Assembly (NCBI GenBank): GCA_902780915.1
Contig: CACZHK010000036.1
Span: forward strand, 37,550 to 101,549
Reading direction: 5' to 3'
Length of the DNA: 64,000 nucleotides
From: Pseudoselenomonas ruminantium
GTDB lineage: Bacteria > Bacillota > Negativicutes > Selenomonadales > Selenomonadaceae
Positions 58,082-64,000 of this stretch are shown here, piece by piece; position 1 is the stretch's first letter, and each line of letters starts with the position of its first letter. The position numbers and the translations under genes were made by a program. A model generated the notes under the pieces. That model saw only the letters and a program-made list of their open reading frames with translations, did no database searches and had not been told where the DNA came from.

Positions 58082-59457
58082 AGAAGCAATATGGTGTCAA
58101 GCTCACGAAAATCGGCAGCTTCGGCGTCAGCGCCATGATGCATGGCTATCTGGCCTTTGATAAAGAGGGGCAGCAGCTGGCTCAGTTCCGTACCTGGAGG
58201 AACAACATCACCGGGGAGGCTGCCAAAAAGCTCACTGAGCTGCTGAACTTCAACATTCCCCAGCGCTGGAGCATTGCCCACCTCTACCAAGCTATCCTGA
58301 ACGGGGAGAAGGAAGTGCCAAGGATAGCCTTCCTGACCACTCTCGCAGGCTATGTCCATTGGCAGCTTACGGGGGAGAAGGTGCTGGGGGTAGGGGATGC
58401 TTCCGGCATGTTCCCCATTGATGCAGCCACGGGCGGCTATGATGCCGATATGCTCCTGAAATTCCAGCAGCTGACTGAGGTGAAAGGCTGCGGCTGGCGG
58501 CTGGCAGAGCTCCTGCCCAGAGTTCTCAAGGCAGGTGAGCAGGCAGGTGAGCTCACGGCAGCAGGGGCAAAGCTCCTTGACCCCAGCGGCACCTTGGAGC
58601 CGGGGATGGTCTGCGCTCCGCCCGAGGGAGATGCAGGCACCGGCATGGTGTCAACCAATGCTGTGCGTCCCGGCACCGGCAATATTTCCGTAGGCACTTC
58701 TGCCTTTTCCATGAATGTGCTCAATGCCCCCCTGGCCTCTGTACATGAGGATATAGATGTGGTCATGACCCCGGATGGGGCTACCGTAGCCATGGTGCAT
58801 ACCAACAACTGCACTTCTGACCTCAATGCCTGGGTGGGGCTCTTTGAGGAATTTGCAGGGCTCTTGGGCTCTGATGTGAAGGGGGGCAAGCTTTACAGCC
58901 TGTTGCTTTCTCATACTAAGGAGGCTGACAGGGATGCAGGGGGGCTGCTGAATTACAGCTGCCTGTCCGGCGAGAATGTGACCCGGGTGGACAAGGGGCG
59001 TCCCCTCTTTGTGAGAGGGCCGAAGGCCAAGATGCATCTGCCGGAGTTCATGCTGACCCAGCTTTATGGGGCTTTGGCTCCCTTGGCCGTGGGCATGCAG
59101 GTGCTCACAGAGGAGGAGCATGTGGAGGCTGAGTCCATGGTGGCCCAGGGTGGCCTCCTGAAGACCCCGGAGATTGCCCAGCAGGCCTTGGCTGACCTTT
59201 TGGGAGTGCCCATCACCGTCATGGAGACGGCAGGCAGCGGCGGCCCTTGGGGCATGGCGGTGCTGGCTCTGTATCTCAGAAAGAAAAATGAGCATGAGAG
59301 CCTGCCGGACTTCCTGGAGAGAGCCATCTTTGCCGAAGCCAAGAGCACGACCCTGCCCCCCAAGGCAGAAAGCAGGATAGGGGCTAATGCCTACCTGCGG
59401 GCCTATAAAGAGGGGCTGGAGCTGGAGCGGGCGGCTGGACAGCATATTGCGGAGTGA
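57901..59457 (+). CDS. FGGY-family sugar kinase (probable L-ribulokinase or xylulokinase)
   Basis: Phosphorylates a keto-pentose. Kinase-like sequence begins at ERLLEAGDTALGLELGSTNI (about 57870), but no good start lies there. In frame, the first usable start is TTG at 57901, which leaves 518 residues. The nucleotide-binding LELGSTNIKAVLVDG, WENQLEDGIWTYSLEAVW and MMHGYL mark a subgroup found with GguAB-like transporters and araA. A glycine-rich phosphate loop, TAGSGGPWGMAVLALYL, is near the C terminus. L-ribulokinase is favoured because araA follows. The 5' end overlaps the permease frame by 181 bases. Confidence 0.85.
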   Translation: MGLELGSTNIKAVLVDGAASTIAEGSFGWENQLEDGIWTYSLEAVWKGIQACYAEMAADVEKQYGVKLTKIGSFGVSAMMHGYLAFDKEGQQLAQFRTWRNNITGEAAKKLTELLNFNIPQRWSIAHLYQAILNGEKEVPRIAFLTTLAGYVHWQLTGEKVLGVGDASGMFPIDAATGGYDADMLLKFQQLTEVKGCGWRLAELLPRVLKAGEQAGELTAAGAKLLDPSGTLEPGMVCAPPEGDAGTGMVSTNAVRPGTGNISVGTSAFSMNVLNAPLASVHEDIDVVMTPDGATVAMVHTNNCTSDLNAWVGLFEEFAGLLGSDVKGGKLYSLLLSHTKEADRDAGGLLNYSCLSGENVTRVDKGRPLFVRGPKAKMHLPEFMLTQLYGALAPLAVGMQVLTEEEHVEAESMVAQGGLLKTPEIAQQALADLLGVPITVMETAGSGGPWGMAVLALYLRKKNEHESLPDFLERAIFAEAKSTTLPPKAESRIGANAYLRAYKEGLELERAAGQHIAE

Positions 59458-59536
59458 AGCAAGTGATTAGGCTGCGGCGGGTGAGGCCGTAGCAATGTCC
59501 ATTAGAATACGAGAGTTTAGCAAAGGAGTTTTTACC

Positions 59537-60961
59537 ATGCTTGATATACCTGACTATGAATTTTGGTTTGTGGCCGGCAGCCAGTTCCTCTATGGTGAGG
59601 AGCAGCTGAAGAATGTGGCCCGTGATGCGGAAGACATTGTCAAGAAGCTCAATGAGAGCGGCAAGCTGCCCTACAAGGTAGTGTGCAAGGGGGTCATGAC
59701 CACCGCTGACGGCATCACCCAGTTCATGAAGGATGTGAACTACCACGAGGAAGTGGCTGGTGTCATCACCTGGATGCACACCTTCTCTCCTGCCAAGAAC
59801 TGGATTCGCGGCACGGTGCTGCTGCAGAAGCCTCTCTTGCATCTGGCTACCCAGTACCGTCAGGATATTCCCTATGACACTATCGACTTTGACTATATGA
59901 ACCTCAATCAGAGCGCTCATGGCGACCGCGAGTATGCTTATCTGAACTCCCGCCTGAACCTCAAGAACAAGATTGTCTACGGCTTCTGGGGCGATGAGGA
60001 AGTGCAGGCCGAGATTGCCAGCTGGCAGGATGTGGCTGTGGCCTACAATGAGAGCTTCAAGCTGAAGGTCTGCCGCTTCGGCGACACCATGCGCGATGTG
60101 GCTGTCACCGAGGGCGACAAGGTGCAGGCCCAGATCCAGCTGGGCTGGACGGTGGATTATTGGCCGGTGGGCGACCTGGTAGAGGTCATCGATGCTGTCA
60201 GCGAAGAGGATATTGACCGCTGCTATCAGGAACTCCGCAACAAGTATGACCTGGCTCCCCAGGACAATGCTCCTGAGAAGTTCACCGAATCCGTGAAGTA
60301 TCAGCTGAGGGAATATCTCGGCATCAAGAAATTCCTGGATGACAGGGGCTACACAGCTTTCTGCACCAACTTCCAGGACTTGAAGGGCCTCAAGCAGCTG
60401 CCGGGCCTGGCAGCCCAGCTCCTCATGGCTGAGGGCTATGGCTTCGGCGCCGAGGGTGACTGGAAGCACGCAGCTTTGACCCGCCTGCTGAAGATCATGG
60501 CTCACAATGACCGCACCGTCTTTATGGAGGACTACACCCTCGACCTGCGCAAGGGCCATGAAGCTATCTTGGGCGCTCATATGCTGGAGGTTGATCCCAC
60601 CATCGCCAGCGACAAGCCCAGGGTGGAGGTTCATCCTCTCGACATCGGCGGCAAGGACGACCCTGCCCGCCTGGTGTTCACCGGCGCAGATGGCAAGGGC
60701 GTGGATGTCACCGTGGCAGATTTCCGCGAGGGCTTCCGCCTGATTTACTACCCCGTTGACTGCCGCAAGGCCGAGGCTGAGACCCCGCACCTGCCGGTAG
60801 CCAAGCAGCTCTGGACTCCCACCGTGGGCCTCAGGAAAGGCTCCGAGGAGTGGATGCGCGCAGGCGGCGGACACCACACTGTCCTGTCCTTCACCCTGAC
60901 CCCCGAACAGCTTCACGACCTGGGCACCATGCTGGGCATGGAACTGGTGGAAATCCTTTGA
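59537..60961 (+). CDS. araA: L-arabinose isomerase
   Basis: Interconverts L-arabinose and L-ribulose. 474 residues from ATG 59537, which follows AAAGGAG; a frame upstream has a worse start. Landmarks: [47 protein letters not shown], and a metal-site region with [23 protein letters not shown] and [19 protein letters not shown] [20 protein letters not shown] near the C terminus. Last gene of the arabinose operon; araD is not in the window. Confidence 0.96.
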   Translation: MLDIPDYEFWFVAGSQFLYGEEQLKNVARDAEDIVKKLNESGKLPYKVVCKGVMTTADGITQFMKDVNYHEEVAGVITWMHTFSPAKNWIRGTVLLQKPLLHLATQYRQDIPYDTIDFDYMNLNQSAHGDREYAYLNSRLNLKNKIVYGFWGDEEVQAEIASWQDVAVAYNESFKLKVCRFGDTMRDVAVTEGDKVQAQIQLGWTVDYWPVGDLVEVIDAVSEEDIDRCYQELRNKYDLAPQDNAPEKFTESVKYQLREYLGIKKFLDDRGYTAFCTNFQDLKGLKQLPGLAAQLLMAEGYGFGAEGDWKHAALTRLLKIMAHNDRTVFMEDYTLDLRKGHEAILGAHMLEVDPTIASDKPRVEVHPLDIGGKDDPARLVFTGADGKGVDVTVADFREGFRLIYYPVDCRKAEAETPHLPVAKQLWTPTVGLRKGSEEWMRAGGGHHTVLSFTLTPEQLHDLGTMLGMELVEIL

Positions 60962-61007
60962 TACTGCGAGTACCTTCCTTTCTCAATAAAACCCTGATCC
61001 TAGCTTG

Positions 61008-61037
61008 GAGACAGCCTTTGGCTGTCTCTTTTTTTAT
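61008..61037 (+). terminator. Terminator of the arabinose operon
   Basis: GAGACAGCC (61008-61016) pairs with GGCTGTCTC (61020-61028), then eight T. Confidence 0.95.
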
Positions 61038-61047
61038 GTTTTTTGGG

Positions 61048-61084
61048 GGTAAAGAAAAGCCTCCACCGCTTGCGGAGGAGGCTT
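61048..61084 (-). terminator. Terminator of the LacI-type gene
   Basis: AGCCTCC (61058-61064) pairs with GGAGGCT (61077-61083), with an inner CCGC/GCGG stem; TTTTC follows on the minus strand. Confidence 0.75.
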
Positions 61085-61100
61085 GGGGCGTGATCTGCAA

Positions 61101-62120
61101 TCAGTTTTCTACATTTTGCAGTATCCGTATTTCGTTGCGCACGACATAGCGGTCCCTTTCCGGTGGTGTCCCGTTCACCAGATAGTCGAAGACTACCTGC
61201 ATGGAGCGGCGGCCCTGTTCGTGGGGGTGCTGGTAGAGGGCGGCTTGGATGACGCCTTGCTGCATCATGCGGATGGTGGTGGGGATGGTGTCGAAGACGA
61301 TGATGGTGATCTTGCCTGCCAGTCCTGCTGCCAGCACAGCCCGGCTGGCACCGTAGGAGGCGCCGGAGGAAATGATGAAGAGGGCGTTGAGCTTCGGTTC
61401 GTTCTTCAAGAGCTCGGTGACCTGCTCGTAAGCTATCATGTCATCATCTTCCGTCTCATTGATGGAGAGGATGTTGCATTTGTCGCCCATGGTCTCCCGA
61501 AAGCCGTCCAATCTCTGACGGTGGCCCAGCATGGAAAGGGAGCCCAGGAGCACGCCCACATTCAGCTTCTCAGGGCCGATCATGCGCATGAGAGCTCCTG
61601 CTGTGCGGCCTCCCTCCAGATAATCGGAACCCACATAAGTGTGGCGGGAAAGGCCGGCGGCATCGTTGTTGATGGTGACGACTATAATGCCATCATCAAT
61701 GAGGGCGTTGAGCCTGCGCACCACATCAGGATGGTCGACCGGGTTGATGATGAGAGCCTGCACCTGGGAGGAGAGTTCGTCAATGAGGCGGCACTGCTCC
61801 TCTACATTGTAGCCCCTCATGCTGCGCCAGATGACCTTGAGGCCGTAGGAATCATATCTTTTAGCGGCCCGCTGCATGGAGGCCAGCACATCATCGAAGA
61901 AGTGGATGCCTATAGAGGGTATGAGCACTCCCACGATGGGAGATTTCTTGCGGGCAGCCAGGGCCCGCCCGGCGGGGTTGGGCTGGTAGTTCAGTTTACG
62001 CATGGTTTCCAGGATCAGCTGTTCTTTTTCTGGCTTGACCTTGCCCCGGCGGTTCACTACTCTGTCCACAGTACCCCGTGAGACACCGCAAAGCTCCGCT
62101 ATCTGTTTGATGGTTACCAT
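61101..62120 (-). CDS. LacI-family transcriptional regulator
   Basis: 339 residues. The N-terminal HTH TIKQIAELCGVSRGTVDRVVN and hinge NYQPNPAGRALAARK are typical. The periplasmic-binding-like domain has VGVLIPSIGIHFFDDVL, INPVDHPDVV, VGSDYLEGGRTAG and FIISSGASYGASRAVL. It is close to regulators of monosaccharide ABC operons and sits convergent to the arabinose operon, so control of that operon is likely. The region before the gene carries repeated TGTGCA-type sites. ATG at 62120 follows AAAGGAG. Confidence 0.93.
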   Translation of the reverse strand: MVTIKQIAELCGVSRGTVDRVVNRRGKVKPEKEQLILETMRKLNYQPNPAGRALAARKKSPIVGVLIPSIGIHFFDDVLASMQRAAKRYDSYGLKVIWRSMRGYNVEEQCRLIDELSSQVQALIINPVDHPDVVRRLNALIDDGIIVVTINNDAAGLSRHTYVGSDYLEGGRTAGALMRMIGPEKLNVGVLLGSLSMLGHRQRLDGFRETMGDKCNILSINETEDDDMIAYEQVTELLKNEPKLNALFIISSGASYGASRAVLAAGLAGKITIIVFDTIPTTIRMMQQGVIQAALYQHPHEQGRRSMQVVFDYLVNGTPPERDRYVVRNEIRILQNVEN

Positions 62121-62163
62121 GATAGTCCTACTCCTTTATCTGATAGCATTTATTTACGTGAAT

Positions 62164-62256
62164 GTGTGCATATTGAGAACGAGCACATTGTAGATTTTAT
62201 CTATACTTTCGCCATGGATTTTGTGTTTCCTGCTTACGTGCCCAAAAGTGTGCATA
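62164..62256. promoter_or_regulatory. Repeated TGTGCA sites in the lacI-tetR gap
   Basis: GTGTGCATA occurs at 62164-62172 and 62248-62256 in the same orientation. An inverted partner GCACA is at 62183-62187. The lacI promoter probably lies in this AT-rich stretch. These are candidate operators for autoregulation. Confidence 0.5.
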
Positions 62257-62412
62257 CTTATTTTATCTTAAAGAAGTGATAAATAAAAGCCATCATTAGC
62301 AGGAATATTGTATACTAGAGCGAAATAATGAATAGAGTTCATTTTTGACTTTCAAAGGGAACGTATTTCAGTTATACTGTAAATTCAGGCTTGCAAGACA
62401 GGAGAGATAAGG

Positions 62413-63075
62413 ATGGCAGAGATAGTGGGCCGCCGGGAAAGAAAGAAGCAGCTTTCTCGGCAGGCTATCCTGAAGGCTGCCCAGCAGCTTTTTATTGACC
62501 GGGGGTATAAGGAGACTTCCGTGGCGGATATCATGAATGGTGCAGATTTGGGCACGGGCACCTTCTACAATTACTTTCAGTCCAAGGAAGAGGTGCTGAT
62601 GGCCCTTTTGGGAGACTCCGTGGAAATGGTGGAAGCGGCGGTGAGAGAAAGCCGTGAGCGGGGGGACAAGGCAGTGGAGACCCTGGCGGCCGGCATCATG
62701 GCTACTTCCATCTTCTTGGACGAGAACCGCTATGTGCTGCCCTTGTTCCTCTCTGCTTCTGAGCGGGCGGCAGAGTCCCAGCACCCTCAGGGCATGGGGC
62801 ATCCGGGAGCGGGGCATGGCTCTGCCACACCGGGCTTCAAGGATATCTTCGAGGAAATCATCAGCCGGGGGCAGCTGGCTGGGGAGATTCGCGATGATGT
62901 GCCGGCAGAGCTGATTGCCGAGACTCTGCATTCCATTTATCAGGCAGCGGCTTTCAGCAAGCTGGATATTCCTTTCAGGGAAAATGTACGCATGAAGACC
63001 TGCTTGCTGCTGAACGGCATCCGCAAGGAAAAACAACCTCAAAAATGTCCCTTGGGATTGCAGGGGGAAGGCTGA
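62413..63075 (+). CDS. TetR-family transcriptional regulator
   Basis: 220 residues. N-terminal HTH: RQAILKAAQQLFIDRGYKETSVADIM and GADLGTGTFYNYFQSKEEVLMALL (seen in parts, residues 16-70). The C-terminal ligand domain includes an unusual His/Gly-rich loop, QGMGHPGAGHGSATPG, near 125-142. ATG follows AGGAGAGATAAGG. It precedes the radical SAM gene by 37 bases, so it probably shares its transcript and may regulate it. A possible -10 (TATACT) lies near 62373. Confidence 0.9.
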   Translation: MAEIVGRRERKKQLSRQAILKAAQQLFIDRGYKETSVADIMNGADLGTGTFYNYFQSKEEVLMALLGDSVEMVEAAVRESRERGDKAVETLAAGIMATSIFLDENRYVLPLFLSASERAAESQHPQGMGHPGAGHGSATPGFKDIFEEIISRGQLAGEIRDDVPAELIAETLHSIYQAAAFSKLDIPFRENVRMKTCLLLNGIRKEKQPQKCPLGLQGEG

Positions 63076-63112
63076 AGGCCTCATATACCTTATTACAGGA
63101 GAGTGTTTGATT

Positions 63113-64000
63113 TTGATTAGCGTAACGAAGCTTTTGTTTGCCAGGGAATACTACGGGGATCAGCTCCGCTATACGAAGAATGCCCATGCCATGCGGAACG
63201 GCGCGGCAGAGGGCATGGGGCCGGTGGTGGTGTGGAATTCTACCAAGACCTGCAACCTGAAGTGCATGCACTGCTATATGCAGTCCGATGCCCAGAAGTA
63301 CAAGGATGAGCTGACTACCGAGGAAGCCAAGAAGTTCATTGATGATCTGGCGGATTTCCATGTGCCTGTGCTGCTGTTTTCCGGCGGGGAGCCTTTGATC
63401 CGTCCAGATTTCTTCGAGCTGGCGGAGTACGCGGAAAGGAAGGGAGTTCGTCCCACCCTTTCCACCAACGGTACCCTCATCACCAGGGAGGTGGCCCAGC
63501 GCATCAAGGATATAGGCGTGGGCTATGTGGGCATTTCCCTGGACGGGCTGAAGGATGTCAATGACAAGTTCCGCGGGGTGGAAGGAGCCTATGAAAAGGC
63601 CATGCAGGGGATTGAGAACTGCGTGGCTGCAGGGCAGCGGGTGGGCCTGCGCTTTACCATCAACCACCACAATATCATGGAGCTGGACAAAATCTTTGAC
63701 TTCATCGAAGAAAAGGGCATCAACCGCGTCTGCTTCTACCATCTGGTGTACTCCGGCCGGGGTGCTGGCATGATGGACCAGGATGTGACCCCGGAGGAGT
63801 CCCGCCGGGCCATGGATACTATCATCCGCCGCACCAGGGATTTTGAGGCCAGAGGGTTGGAGAAGGAAATACTCACGGTGGACAATCACTGTGACGGTGT
63901 TTATATGTATCTCAAGGCTCTTTCTGAGGGTGACGATGCTACGGCGGCTAAGATCAAGGAGTATATCTCCATGAACGGCGGCAATCGCTCCGGCATTGCC
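63113..64000 (+). CDS. NirJ/AhbC-like radical SAM protein, 3' end outside window
   Basis: TTG start at 63113, 9 bases after AGGAGAG; 296 codons are visible and the frame is open at the window end. The iron-sulfur motif CNLKCMHC is at about 45-52. FSGGEPLIRPDF, STNGTLITREVA and GYVGISLDGLKDVNDKFRG are the core motifs of the SPASM-type heme d1 and heme biosynthesis group (NirJ, AhbC). The N terminus ISVTKLLFAREYYGD matches my memory of Firmicutes NirJ2 proteins. It may make modified tetrapyrroles; the assignment rests on family resemblance. Confidence 0.85.
   Translation, partial: MISVTKLLFAREYYGDQLRYTKNAHAMRNGAAEGMGPVVVWNSTKTCNLKCMHCYMQSDAQKYKDELTTEEAKKFIDDLADFHVPVLLFSGGEPLIRPDFFELAEYAERKGVRPTLSTNGTLITREVAQRIKDIGVGYVGISLDGLKDVNDKFRGVEGAYEKAMQGIENCVAAGQRVGLRFTINHHNIMELDKIFDFIEEKGINRVCFYHLVYSGRGAGMMDQDVTPEESRRAMDTIIRRTRDFEARGLEKEILTVDNHCDGVYMYLKALSEGDDATAAKIKEYISMNGGNRSGIA

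Noticed and set aside
1..64000. CRISPR array or complete prophage or insertion sequence
   Set aside because: No regularly spaced repeats with unique spacers, no transposase, integrase or phage structural gene was seen.

Overview
The window looks like a chromosomal segment of a diderm, motile, anaerobic member of the Negativicutes, most likely Selenomonadaceae (Selenomonas or a close relative). This is inferred from several features. A yaaR-holB-ricT-trmN6-rsmI-metG-tatD-yabE-like gene order of Firmicutes type sits beside a dcw cluster whose MurE carries the meso-diaminopimelate signature. A flagellin and a chemoreceptor are present. Aspartase and malic enzyme sit among purine genes, as fits fumarate/succinate metabolism, and there is an arabinose uptake and isomerase operon. 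Most of the DNA is GC-rich. Promoters are mostly consensus-like sigma70 types with 17-18 bp spacers, and TTG/GTG starts are common.

Layout. 1-3921: an AT-richer pair, a superfamily 1 (Upf1/Sen1-like) helicase cut by the window edge and an unknown HTH protein; the block ends near a tRNA-Arg gene and looks like acquired DNA. 4.6-6.2 kb: a redox operon of ArsR-type regulator, thioredoxin and thioredoxin-reductase-like flavoprotein, with a palindrome on the promoter. 6.2-13.7 kb: malic enzyme, rsmG, an acyl-CoA ligase, a BrnQ transporter with a structured leader, a NusG-II protein and an LCP ligase. 13.9-18.3 kb: purB (with a leader terminator), purA and aspA, which all release or consume fumarate or aspartate. 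18.4-24.1 kb: chemoreceptor, BASS transporter, tRNA-Arg, radical SAM enzyme, tRNA-Gly and flagellin. 24.2-28.8 kb: exonuclease, pheA, DAHP synthase, a diguanylate cyclase and a small exported repeat protein.

28.9-37.0 kb is the yaaR-to-yabE-like cluster, interrupted by a palindromic repeat element. 37.0-38.8 kb holds two small minus-strand genes and a polysaccharide deacetylase. 39.0-53.0 kb is the dcw cluster (mraZ, rsmH, ftsL, murE, murF, mraY, murD, murG, murC, ddl, ftsQ, a DUF881 gene, sbp, ftsZ). It lacks ftsI, ftsW, murB and ftsA at their usual places. 53.1-53.4 kb has tRNA-Tyr and tRNA-Met. 53.5-61.0 kb is a ChvE/GguAB-type monosaccharide ABC transporter joined to an FGGY kinase and L-arabinose isomerase; permease and kinase overlap out of frame. 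61.1-64.0 kb has a LacI-type regulator, a TetR-type regulator and the start of a NirJ/AhbC-like radical SAM protein.

No complete CRISPR array, prophage or insertion sequence was seen. The best candidates for something undescribed are the left-edge helicase/HTH pair, the hairpin-plus-promoter element found twice (22.0 and 33.5 kb), the brnQ and purB leader RNAs, and the permease/kinase junction. All are inferences from sequence reading only; no database search was possible.
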